Shown one piece after another: positions 13,046 through 20,346 of a stretch of DNA of 21,988 nt. Position numbers and translations under genes: made by a program. The stretch covers positions 1 through 21,988 of the forward strand of contig CAYMRB010000126.1 in assembly GCA_964392615.1 (NCBI GenBank). The letters are read 5' to 3'. Positions within the stretch are counted from its first letter, which is position 1; the number at the start of each line of letters is the position of its first letter. The notes under the pieces were generated by a model. The model saw only the letters and a program-made list of their open reading frames with translations. It ran no database searches and was not told the origin of the DNA. The DNA comes from CAYMRB01 sp964392615 (lineage in GTDB: Bacteria > Planctomycetota > UBA8108).

Positions 13046-14200
13046 CTACGCCGACGCTTGCGGCGACAGATCCCGCAGCTCGACCGCCGCGCCGGACTCG
13101 AGCCGTAGCTCGTTCGCCTCCCAGCAGTCGCGACGAATCGACGCGAGCGCCAACCCGCGGCCGCTTGTCGGCAGCCGGCACGACGACGTGATGCGCCCGG
13201 CTTCCGTCGCGTCGCCGCCCGCGTCGCCTCCGAACAACGCGATTCCCGCCACGAGCGCGGCAGGATCGTCCGCCAGCACGTGGAACAGCCGCCGGTTCAC
13301 GTGGCCGTACGTGCGCGTCCGCGCGACGATCTCCTGCCCGACGTAGCACTTGTCGTACGTCAACGCGCCGTCCTCGCAGACCTCGCCGGGAAAGCTGTCC
13401 TCGTCGCGATCGGCGCCGAACCGCGCGCGGCCCGCCTCGATGCGCAGGATCTCCGCTGCCATGCCGCCCGCACGTCGGCCACCGACGGACTCGACGGCCG
13501 CGGCAAGCGCCTCCCAGACGGCGCCGACCGCGCCTGGCGAGACCCAGAGCTCGAGGCCGCCGGGCTCGCCGACGCCCGTCGGGCGCACGTCGAGCCGAAC
13601 GACGTCGACCGTCACGCCGTCGATCGTCGCGGCGCCAATCGCGAGCTCGGCCCCCGGTTCGGTGCAGGAGCCGCCGCACGCAGCCGCCAGCGCGTCGCCA
13701 GCGCGCGGTCCCTCGATCGACAGACAGACGACGTCCGCGGTGCGGTCGACGGCGTCGACATCGCTGAGGAGGCCGTACTTCCGGAAGCCCGTGACGACGC
13801 TCTCGCGCAGCGCCTCGGGGAACACCGCGCGGTACGCATCGCTCGCGCCGTCCTCGCCGGCGAGGCGGTACAGCGCGAACGCGCCGAGGAGCCGCCCCTT
13901 CGCCGTCAGCAGGCACGAGCGCTGACCGCCCCCCCGCCCGAGCCGGGCCGCGTGGCTCGACACGATCCGATCGAGGAACTCGCCGACCGGGTTGTCCGCT
14001 GCCGGTCCCCCGGGCGCGCTCGCGACGAGGTCGAGCACGCCGCGATCCGTTCGATCGAAGAGCGCCGCGGTCTCGCGCGCGGCGCGGTACTCGGCGTCGG
14101 TGTCCCCGAAATCGGCCGGCAAGACGCCGTCTCCGAGGTGCGCTCCGGCTCGACGGTGAAGCTCGATCAGCGGTGCCGCAGTCGGTCCGTCATGCGTCAT
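13046..14200 (-). CDS. ygfZ: YgfZ/GcvT-like folate-binding protein (iron-sulfur cluster repair type)
   Basis: A 384-residue member of the YgfZ family, relatives of the glycine cleavage T-protein that use tetrahydrofolate in iron-sulfur protein maintenance. The early part has ETAALFDRTDRGVLDLVASA (the family DLS-x-R-x-x-x-x-V-x-G block), then NPVGEFLDRIV, and LLTAKGRLLGAFALYR (the family LLT-x-x-G-R/K-x). The diagnostic motif is YDKCYVGQEIVARTRTYGHV at about 282-301, with the essential Cys285. The usual glycine before that Cys is a lysine here (KCYVGQE rather than KGCY-x-GQE). I chose the ATG at 14200, four bases after the mqnC stop; the frame stays open upstream but runs into mqnC. Its neighbour is a radical-SAM enzyme, consistent with a role in cluster upkeep. 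Confidence 0.92.
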   Translation of the reverse strand: MTHDGPTAAPLIELHRRAGAHLGDGVLPADFGDTDAEYRAARETAALFDRTDRGVLDLVASAPGGPAADNPVGEFLDRIVSSHAARLGRGGGQRSCLLTAKGRLLGAFALYRLAGEDGASDAYRAVFPEALRESVVTGFRKYGLLSDVDAVDRTADVVCLSIEGPRAGDALAAACGGSCTEPGAELAIGAATIDGVTVDVVRLDVRPTGVGEPGGLELWVSPGAVGAVWEALAAAVESVGGRRAGGMAAEILRIEAGRARFGADRDEDSFPGEVCEDGALTYDKCYVGQEIVARTRTYGHVNRRLFHVLADDPAALVAGIALFGGDAGGDATEAGRITSSCRLPTSGRGLALASIRRDCWEANELRLESGAAVELRDLSPQASA

Positions 14201-14204
14201 GGCT

Positions 14205-15362
14205 TCAGCTGCTCGTCTCCGCCGGTTGCGCGCCGATCCGCACGTACGCGGCGTTGCGCTCGACCGGCACGAATCCGGCCGCAACGATCTCGCGGCGCAG
14301 GACCTCGTCCGTCGCCTCGTGCTCGGCACCAGCGGGGCGGATCACGTTCTCCTCGATCATCGAGCTGCCCATGTCGTTGGCGCCCCAACGCAGCCCGGCA
14401 CGGCCGACCTCCAGCCCCTGCGTCAGCCACGACACCTGCACGTTCGCGATGTTGTCGAGGTAGACGCGGCTGAGGGCGAGCCAGCGCAGGTACTCCGGCC
14501 CCTGGACGCGCGCGGCAACCGCCTTACCGAGCGGCGTGTTGTCCGGCTGGAAATTCCACGGGATGAATGCGACGAAGCCCTCGCCACCGCGCGCCCGGGT
14601 CCGGTCCTGGAGCGCCCGGATCTCCTCGAGGTGACGCAGTCGGTGCTCGAGCGTCTCGCCGTGCCCGAACATCATCGTCGCCGTCGTCGGGAGCGCGAGT
14701 TCGTGCGCGATCTCCATGACCTCGAGCCACTCGCGCGAGTCGACCTTCGAACGCCGCTTGCGGCGGATCTCGTCGACGAGGATCTCGCCGCCGCCGCCCG
14801 GCATCGAGTCGAGCCCGGCGTCGATCAGGCTCTCGAGCACCTCGCGGCAGCTCAGGCCGGTGATCTCGTGCAGCCCCCAGACCTCGGTCGGCGAGAGGCA
14901 GTGCAGATGGATCGGGTAGCGCTGCTTGAGCTCGCGCAGGAGCCCCGTGTACCACTCGAGCGGCAGATCGGGGTGCAGCCCGCCCTGCATGAGCAGGCCG
15001 CTGCCGCCGAGCGCGAGGGTCTCCTCGACCTTGCGGTAGATCTCGTCGTACGACAGCACGTAGCCTTCGGCGTGTCCGGGGGGGCGGTAGAACGCGCAGA
15101 AATTGCAGATCGACGTGCAGACGTTCGAGTAGTTCACGTTGCGGTCGATCACGTATGTGACCACGCCGTCCGGATGGAGCTCGGCCCGGCGCTCATCGGC
15201 AAACCTCCGCAACTCGTCGTCGGCCACCGCAAGCGGCGCCTCCGTGCCCGCCGCAGGCGCAGGAAGGAGCGCAAGCCACTCGTCGAGCGAGAGGCGGCGT
15301 GTGGCGATCGCGCCGAGAGCGTCGGTCGCCGGTTCGGGTTGTCGCGGTTCGCTGTCTGTCAC
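14205..15362 (-). CDS. mqnC: Cyclic dehypoxanthinyl futalosine synthase MqnC (radical SAM)
   Basis: A 385-residue radical-SAM enzyme of the futalosine pathway, which makes menaquinone. The [4Fe-4S] site is CTSICNFC (Cys82, Cys86 and Cys89, CxxxCxxC) in NVNYSNVCTSICNFCAFYR. The MqnC pattern continues with GSGLLMQGGLHPDLPLEWY, AGLDSMPGGGGEILVDE, TTATMMFGHGETLEHRLRHL, AFIPWNFQPDNTPL, VSWLTQGLEVG and LRWGANDMGSSMIEENVI. These match MqnC better than its relative MqnE or the F420 enzymes CofG/CofH. The start is the GTG at 15362; the longer open frame upstream runs antisense into the divergent gene. No strong ribosome binding site is visible. No other mqn gene is in the window. Confidence 0.95.
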   Translation of the reverse strand: MTDSEPRQPEPATDALGAIATRRLSLDEWLALLPAPAAGTEAPLAVADDELRRFADERRAELHPDGVVTYVIDRNVNYSNVCTSICNFCAFYRPPGHAEGYVLSYDEIYRKVEETLALGGSGLLMQGGLHPDLPLEWYTGLLRELKQRYPIHLHCLSPTEVWGLHEITGLSCREVLESLIDAGLDSMPGGGGEILVDEIRRKRRSKVDSREWLEVMEIAHELALPTTATMMFGHGETLEHRLRHLEEIRALQDRTRARGGEGFVAFIPWNFQPDNTPLGKAVAARVQGPEYLRWLALSRVYLDNIANVQVSWLTQGLEVGRAGLRWGANDMGSSMIEENVIRPAGAEHEATDEVLRREIVAAGFVPVERNAAYVRIGAQPAETSS

Positions 15363-15632
15363 GGCGTCTGAGTGAGAAAGGTTCGCGAAATCGGTGCGGT
15401 GTCGATCGTCCTGATGCCGAACCGCAAAGGCCTCTGTCGAGGCAACCGCAAGACGGGGCCGCTCTCGGGAAGCGGGGCAACGGCGTCCGCCCGGCACGGG
15501 ACACCGCTGCCGCCGACACGGGAAATCCTGTTCGGGAAGCCGAAAGGCTCGCTTAGAATATGCGTCTACTACTGCGATGTGTCGCAGGGGGCGGCGGGCA
15601 ATCTTAGCCCTCGCACAGAGCGGGTACAAGCG

Positions 15633-15664
15633 CTCGGTCCCGAGCCACGGCGCTCGGCCCCGAG
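15633..15664. promoter_or_regulatory. Two tandem CTCGG-N2-CCGAG palindromes, 20-bp period
   Basis: CTCGGTCCCGAG at 15633-15644 and CTCGGCCCCGAG at 15653-15664 are near-identical palindromes inside a shared CGCTCGGNCCCGAG core. Their centres are exactly 20 bp apart, about two helical turns. Such pairs are typical of cooperative repressor or activator binding. They lie 110-140 bp upstream of the protease ATG. They could also be small RNA hairpins in a long leader. Confidence 0.4.
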
Positions 15665-15727
15665 TCCGCAGTCCACGCCCCAACCCCCTCGCGACGCGTG
15701 GAGTACGGTGCCTGGTCCCAACACGCA

Positions 15728-15747
15728 CCCGACCGAATGCGGTCGGG
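15728..15747 (+). promoter_or_regulatory. 8-bp perfect hairpin in the protease leader
   Basis: CCCGACCG, loop AATG, CGGTCGGG: a perfect eight-base stem with a four-base loop, ending 26 bases before the ATG at 15774 and just upstream of the GAGGGAGAG ribosome binding site. It may stabilise the mRNA 5' end or tune translation. No T-tract follows, so it is not an intrinsic terminator. Confidence 0.5.
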
Positions 15748-15773
15748 CGCGCAGTCGAGAGGGAGAGAGTTTG

Positions 15774-17825
15774 ATGAACGTGCGCGTTTCGAGAGCGATC
15801 CACACGAGCAGCAGCCGCCCGCTGGCCTCTTGCGTCCTGCTGCTTCTCGCCATCGGGCTGGCCCCCGCCCCTGCCCGGGCAGCCGTGGCGGCCGACTCGC
15901 CGACCCGCGATTCGGTCCGCGTGGGCGGCGCCGAGATCCTCGGAGTCGTCCTCGATGTGACCGACGAGCTCGTCGTCATCCAGACGCCCGACGGCAAGCA
16001 GTTCCTCGCGCGCGACAAGGTCAGCAGAATCCGGCGCGACATCGACGAGGACAAGCTGGCGACGTTCGACAAGTACTTCGCGAGGTACTCGAAGAGCGGC
16101 AAGCCGGACTGGAAGAAGCTCGCCAAGTTCGCCCGCCGGGAAGCGCTGTACCCCGAGTTTCGGCGCGCGCTGCGCAAGGTCCTCGAGGACGAGCCGGACA
16201 ACCGGGGCGCCCACAAGGGGCTCGGCGAGGCCGAGTTCGAGGGCGTATGGCTCGCCGAGCGGGAAGTCGAGCTCAAGAAGGCCGCGGGATACGCGGTCGA
16301 GGACGGACGCCTCGTGCGCGCCGGCACGAAGACGAAGGTGAAGTCGAAGAAGATCCCGAAGCACGTGAAGATCCTGCCGCGCAAGGAGCTCACGGACGAC
16401 GAGAGGAAGAAGATCGAGGCGGACCGCCGCTTGGCGGAAGCGGTCGGCGAGAAGTTCCGCCAGAAGGTTCGCAAGGAACGTAAAGCCGGCAAGTGGAACC
16501 AGTTCCGCACGAAGCACTTCATCGTCGAGTGCAACTCGACGAAGGAGCTGACGCAACGCTACGGCGTGATCATGGAGCTGATCCGCGGCAAGCTGTCGAA
16601 GATGTTCCGCAGCCCCGTGATCAGAAACCTGCGCGCGCCGGTCAAGATCTACGCCAATCAAGAGTCGTTCATGGAGGACGACATGTACGGCCGCTGGGGA
16701 GGCCGCGGGCTCGGCGGATACTATATGCCGAGCAACCAGCAGATCGTCACCTACCACGGCACGTTCGGCTTCACGGGGACGACGTTTGGCGTCCTCGCTC
16801 ACGAGGGCACGCACTACTACCAGGGCCTCGTGCTCAAGGGCGGGTTCGACAACGTGCCGATGTGGCTCATCGAGGGCCTCGCCGTGTACTTCGGCGACGG
16901 CGCTCGATTCGATCCGGAGGCGCGGAGCAAGTCGCGCAAGATCGAGGTCGGCCTGATCCCCCGCGATCGGCTGTCGCACCTGCAGGAGAAGATGCAGGCG
17001 AAGCGGCACACGAAGATCGAGAAGCTCGTCAAGCTGACGCGTCGGGGCGGCTTCTCCGGCAGCCACTACGCCGATGCCTGGGGACTGATCTACTTCCTCG
17101 TCAACTCAGGCGACGCCGGCACGAAGCTGATGCAGCAGTACTGGGGCATCGGCCTCAAGCACAAGCTGACGCTCGACCACTTCACCAAGCTCGCGGAAAA
17201 GTACTACGGCACCCTCGACAAGATGAACGAGGAGTGGGTCGAGTACATCCTGGCGCTGAAGCCGCCGCCGGCCGGCAAGATCGTCGGCGACTACTTCATC
17301 TGCGAGGATTTCCAGTTCGAGCTCGAGGCGCCGGACTCGACCTGGCAGTTCTTCGAGGACGACAAGGACAAGAAGCTCCTGATCGGACTCCTGAAGCCCG
17401 ATAGCAGCGTGCAGATCCGGGTCTACTTCGAAAACAACATGTACGGCCTCGATCCGGAGGAGTACATGGAGAAGTGGAAAGAAGGTTCGAGCTACGGCTA
17501 CGACAACTTGGAGTACGAGGAGCACAAGATCGCCGGGCTTCCGGGCTACAAGGCGACGTACGTCGATACCCGACGGCGCAGCGCGTTGTGGAGGGTCGTG
17601 AACGGTCGGGTCATCATCGACGGCGATGACGACGACGACGATGACGATGATGACGGCGAGAAGGAAGAGAAGAAGCCGCTCCGCGCTGTGCGCTACCTGC
17701 TGGTCCAGAAGGACGGCATCGCGTCCATCGAGTGCTCGGCCGAGAAGGCCGACTTCGGCGCGGTCGCCGAACTCTTCGACGACGCGCACAAGAACTTCCG
17801 GTTGATCGTCAGCCGGCGCTGGTAA
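15774..17825 (+). CDS. Secreted DUF1570-type metalloprotease (HExxH, gluzincin-like)
   Basis: A 683-residue exported protein. The signal peptide (hydrophobic CVLLLLAIGLAPAPA, cleavage near ARA at residues 35-37) follows an ATG with GAGGGAG upstream. Residues about 48-90 form a small beta domain (ILGVVLDVTDELVVIQTPDG). A lysine-rich helical region follows up to about 240. The peptidase part runs about 245-495 and contains FRTKHFIVECN, VKIYANQESFM and the zinc motif HEGTHYYQ (His343, Glu344, His347). The third ligand candidate is Glu367 in MWLIEGLAVYFGD, the E-x-x-A layout of gluzincins. This matches DUF1570-type proteins, abundant in Planctomycetota. A C-terminal domain (about 500-683) contains ten consecutive aspartates at 618-627, a possible calcium-binding or disordered loop. 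Substrate unknown. It is divergent from mqnC and convergent with the isomerase gene. Confidence 0.85.
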   Translation: MNVRVSRAIHTSSSRPLASCVLLLLAIGLAPAPARAAVAADSPTRDSVRVGGAEILGVVLDVTDELVVIQTPDGKQFLARDKVSRIRRDIDEDKLATFDKYFARYSKSGKPDWKKLAKFARREALYPEFRRALRKVLEDEPDNRGAHKGLGEAEFEGVWLAEREVELKKAAGYAVEDGRLVRAGTKTKVKSKKIPKHVKILPRKELTDDERKKIEADRRLAEAVGEKFRQKVRKERKAGKWNQFRTKHFIVECNSTKELTQRYGVIMELIRGKLSKMFRSPVIRNLRAPVKIYANQESFMEDDMYGRWGGRGLGGYYMPSNQQIVTYHGTFGFTGTTFGVLAHEGTHYYQGLVLKGGFDNVPMWLIEGLAVYFGDGARFDPEARSKSRKIEVGLIPRDRLSHLQEKMQAKRHTKIEKLVKLTRRGGFSGSHYADAWGLIYFLVNSGDAGTKLMQQYWGIGLKHKLTLDHFTKLAEKYYGTLDKMNEEWVEYILALKPPPAGKIVGDYFICEDFQFELEAPDSTWQFFEDDKDKKLLIGLLKPDSSVQIRVYFENNMYGLDPEEYMEKWKEGSSYGYDNLEYEEHKIAGLPGYKATYVDTRRRSALWRVVNGRVIIDGDDDDDDDDDDGEKEEKKPLRAVRYLLVQKDGIASIECSAEKADFGAVAELFDDAHKNFRLIVSRRW

Positions 17826-17898
17826 AGGCGGGCGATCTTCGGCGTGGCTGTCGGCGTTCCGACTCTGCCGCGAACCGCTCGGTAGGATATCAACGATC

Positions 17899-17937
17899 AA
17901 CGCCCCGAGCGTCGTGCGACGACACTCGGGGCGTTTT
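17899..17937 (+). terminator. Shared intrinsic terminator between convergent genes
   Basis: AACGCCCCGAG (17899-17909) pairs with CTCGGGGCGTT (17925-17935). After a one-base mismatch an inner GTCGT/ACGAC stem with a GCG loop extends it. A TTTT run (17934-17937) follows on the plus strand, ending the protease transcript 74 bp past its stop. The minus side has only TT, so it serves the isomerase gene less well, but the stem is long enough to act both ways. Confidence 0.85.
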
Positions 17938-17967
17938 CACGTTCGGAACAGGGGCCGGAGCCGGGAT

Positions 17968-20121
17968 CTAGTTCGCGCGGCGGAACTTGTCGTACGCCCG
18001 CTTGCGCTTCTTCGTGATCTCGACGGACTCGATCGCGTCGCCCTGGTCGAGCTGGTCGAGGACGTCGAGGCCCTTCGTGACCTTCCCGAAGACGGTGAAC
18101 GCCTTCTGGAAGTCATAGTCCGGAAGGTCGCGGAAGCAGATGAAGAACTGGCTGCCGCCCGAATTGGGCACGTACTTGCCCGTCTCCGGATCGTACTGCG
18201 GAACCATGACCAAGCTGCCGCGCTCGCACTTGCGCGGGTTGATCTCGTCGCGCAGGTTGTAGCCAGGACCACCCTCCGGATCGTTCGTCGGGCTGCCGGT
18301 GATGATCGTGAGCTTGCCGGCCGTCGGATCGCTGTCGAGCGCGTAGAACGTCATCTTGCCGCCATCGGGCCCCTTCTCGAAGAAGCCGTCCTCGGCGCGA
18401 GTGATGAAGCTCGCGGCCGTGTTGAACGCGACGTCCTCGAACAGCGTCACGGTGAGGTCGCCCTTCGCGGTCTTGATCACGGCTTCCGGATTGCCCTGCG
18501 TGACCGATGCGTCACCGGCGGCGGCCACGTCTCCGGCCCCACCCTGCAGGTAGTCCTCCTCCGTCAGGATCGTGACCGTATCGATGGTCGCCTGGTACGG
18601 CTTGAGACTGTCGTAGGCATCGAGGCCTGCCACGACGGTGCCGAACGGGACGTGGTCGTCGTTCCACTCCGGGTGATCCTGGAGCGACACGAAGAAGATG
18701 CTGCCGATCTGGCCGCCCTTCACGGGCCCGGCGCGCGGCATGCTGCGCGTCACGAACGAGACGGTGCCCCGCGCGTGCTTGACGCCCTCATCGTTCGCCA
18801 CCCCGCCGATCGAGTTGACGGGCGCTCCGACGCCGTTGAGCGTCGGGCAGCCGCCGAGAGCGTAGTTGCCGGTCTCGATATCGTAGAAGTTGAGACCGTC
18901 GTAGAAGCCCTCGTTCGCGAGTCCGATGAACTGGCGCGCCGCGGTCAGGTTGCCGCCCGATTGCTTCGGGGCGATCTCGATCACGACGTCCGTCGGCTGG
19001 CGGCTGAACTTCACTCGCGCGTAGTATTTCTTCCCGGTCTTCACCGTGTCGAAGATGCTGAAGCCGAACGGCTTCGTGCGCATCGAGCTGTCCCAGTGCC
19101 GCGCCTTGTTGCGAAGCACGCGGTCGACGCGAATCGCCGACGACGGCTTGAGCCCCGCCTTGATCGTGACGTACTCGGCCGCATCGCGGATCTTCGGGAA
19201 CCGATCCTCGAGATTCTCGAAGAGGACATCGGCCGACCAGTCCGCGGAGTAGCGGCCCGACGCCGTCATCTCCGGGAAGTAGTCGCTGAGGTTGGCGACG
19301 TAGCCCACGATCTCGTACGCCGCGAGCGTCGTGAAGTAGCTCGCCGGCTCGGCCAGGGCGCTGAAGTCCGGCGTCATGACCTTGCCGTCGCTGAGCCGCG
19401 TCACCTTGAACCCGCACGCGAGGAGCGGCGCGACCGGCACCTTCTCGACGTTCTTCCCCTCGTTCTTCAGCGTCAGCTCGAGCTCGACCGCGAGGTTCGG
19501 CAGATGCGTTCGCTGCGCGCCGCGGCTGTAGCCGCTCGACATCGCGCTCTCGATCGACAGGAACAGGCTGCGCGCGCCGCGCTGCGTGCGCCGCTTCGCC
19601 TGCAGGGCCGGAGCGACCTTCGTGGGCGTAGCCGCCGTCGTGCCGCCGTCCGGGGGCGTCGTATCCGGAGTCGTCGTGTTACCGTTCGGCGGCGGAGGCG
19701 GAGGCGGAGGCGGCGGAGGCGGCGGAGGCGGCGCGGGCTTCTGCCGGCGCCCGGTCACCTGGATCAAGTGCCAGCCGAAGCTCGTCAGGACCGGCTGCGA
19801 CACGTCGCCCTCCTCGAGATCCCAGGCGGCCGCGAGGAACTTCGGGTCGAGCTTGGCCGATCGATCATTCCAGCCGAGGTTGCCGCCGAGCGGTCGGGAC
19901 GGCCCCTTCGAGTGCTTGTAGCACGCCTTCTTGAACGCCTCTTTCGTGCCGCCGGCGTCCACGATCTCCTTGCGGACCGCCTCGGCCTCGGGCTTCGACT
20001 TCAGCAGGATATGCGAGATCTTGAGCTGCTCCTGAGCCGATGCCGGACCGGCGAGAAACGATCCGAGCACGAAGGCACCGATCAGAACTCCGGTGACGGA
20101 CGCGCGGTGACGAACTCTCAT
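17968..20121 (-). CDS. Exported PPIase-like fusion: parvulin, poly-proline linker, two divergent cyclophilin domains
   Basis: A 717-residue exported protein. A signal peptide (cleavage near ASA at residues 27-29) leads to a parvulin-type rotamase domain, about 33-125: KISHILLKSK, then GPSRPLGGNLGW, then PVLTSFGWHLIQVTG. Next is a run of 15 prolines (131-145) and a Thr/Pro linker. A beta-rich region of unknown family (about 185-365) precedes two cyclophilin-like domains: about 375-520 (AARQFIGLANEGFYDGLNFY, GSIFFVSLQDHPEW, FGTVVAGLD) and about 545-705 (AVIKTAKGDLTVTLFED, GSQFFICFRDLPDYDF, FGKVTKGLDVLDQL). Both lack the catalytic arginine of the FHR motif (FYD in the first, FYA in the second), so they may bind rather than isomerise. 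The ATG has AGAGGA upstream. A role in folding exported proteins in the periplasm is inferred. It faces the protease gene across a shared terminator. Confidence 0.9.
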   Translation of the reverse strand: MRVRHRASVTGVLIGAFVLGSFLAGPASAQEQLKISHILLKSKPEAEAVRKEIVDAGGTKEAFKKACYKHSKGPSRPLGGNLGWNDRSAKLDPKFLAAAWDLEEGDVSQPVLTSFGWHLIQVTGRRQKPAPPPPPPPPPPPPPPPNGNTTTPDTTPPDGGTTAATPTKVAPALQAKRRTQRGARSLFLSIESAMSSGYSRGAQRTHLPNLAVELELTLKNEGKNVEKVPVAPLLACGFKVTRLSDGKVMTPDFSALAEPASYFTTLAAYEIVGYVANLSDYFPEMTASGRYSADWSADVLFENLEDRFPKIRDAAEYVTIKAGLKPSSAIRVDRVLRNKARHWDSSMRTKPFGFSIFDTVKTGKKYYARVKFSRQPTDVVIEIAPKQSGGNLTAARQFIGLANEGFYDGLNFYDIETGNYALGGCPTLNGVGAPVNSIGGVANDEGVKHARGTVSFVTRSMPRAGPVKGGQIGSIFFVSLQDHPEWNDDHVPFGTVVAGLDAYDSLKPYQATIDTVTILTEEDYLQGGAGDVAAAGDASVTQGNPEAVIKTAKGDLTVTLFEDVAFNTAASFITRAEDGFFEKGPDGGKMTFYALDSDPTAGKLTIITGSPTNDPEGGPGYNLRDEINPRKCERGSLVMVPQYDPETGKYVPNSGGSQFFICFRDLPDYDFQKAFTVFGKVTKGLDVLDQLDQGDAIESVEITKKRKRAYDKFRRAN

Positions 20122-20215
20122 GAATAGGATTCCTCTCGAACAGGATGGGTGACCCGACCGCGAGCGCTGCGCCCTCGGAGGAAGTCGTCGGACGGCTCCG
20201 AGCGGCGAGTCACAT

Positions 20216-20225
20216 GGGTTAACCC
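20216..20225. promoter_or_regulatory. GGGTTAACCC palindrome in the isomerase leader
   Basis: A perfect 10-bp palindrome about 95 bp upstream of the isomerase ATG and 37 bp downstream of the candidate -10 box at 20262-20267, so it would lie in the transcribed leader or act as an operator. The surrounding stretch is unusually A/T-rich for this window. Confidence 0.3.
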
Positions 20226-20261
20226 GTAACGTGGCACGAACTTAATACGAACCGGACCGCG

Positions 20262-20290
20262 AGTATACCAAGATTCCGCGGAGATTCCAG
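20262..20290 (-). promoter_or_regulatory. Candidate promoter CTGGAA-N17-TATACT for the isomerase gene
   Basis: On the minus strand TATACT (20262-20267) matches five of six -10 positions. It has a weak -35-like CTGGAA (20285-20290) at 17-bp spacing. An overlapping alternative is TTGGTA with TATTAA 18 bp later. Either would give a leader of about 100-135 nt before the ATG at 20121. The 225-bp gap to pepA holds no gene I can support. Confidence 0.35.
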
Positions 20291-20346
20291 ATGGAGTACT
20301 GCAAGCGGCCGGGAACTCGCACTCGATCACCGCAGAATCGCCCGTT

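Larger units (their letters stand above)
15363..15773. other. 411-bp divergent region between mqnC and the DUF1570-type protease gene
   Basis: No protein-coding gene is supported here. The plus-strand frame is open, but its product up to the ATG at 15774 is low-complexity, has no ribosome binding site, and would hide the signal peptide. On the plus strand TAGAAT at 15554-15559 matches five of six -10 positions, with only a poor -35 (TTCGGG) 17 bp upstream. Nearer the protease gene are two tandem palindromes (15633-15664) and a perfect hairpin (15728-15747), listed separately. I could not place a convincing mqnC promoter. Confidence 0.5.

Noticed and set aside
11503..13191. A 562-residue plus-strand open frame opposite lysC
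   Set aside because: It spans an aspartate kinase gene and a terminator, and its composition is that of antisense GC-rich DNA.
17914..20127. A 737-residue plus-strand open frame opposite the isomerase gene
   Set aside because: It is an antisense shadow: the minus strand shows a signal peptide, parvulin and cyclophilin motifs, while this frame gives Arg/Ala/Val/Leu-rich sequence without domains.
20118..20330. A 70-residue minus-strand open frame upstream of the isomerase
   Set aside because: It covers the promoter region, has no good ribosome binding site or domain, and overlaps the isomerase start only by chance.
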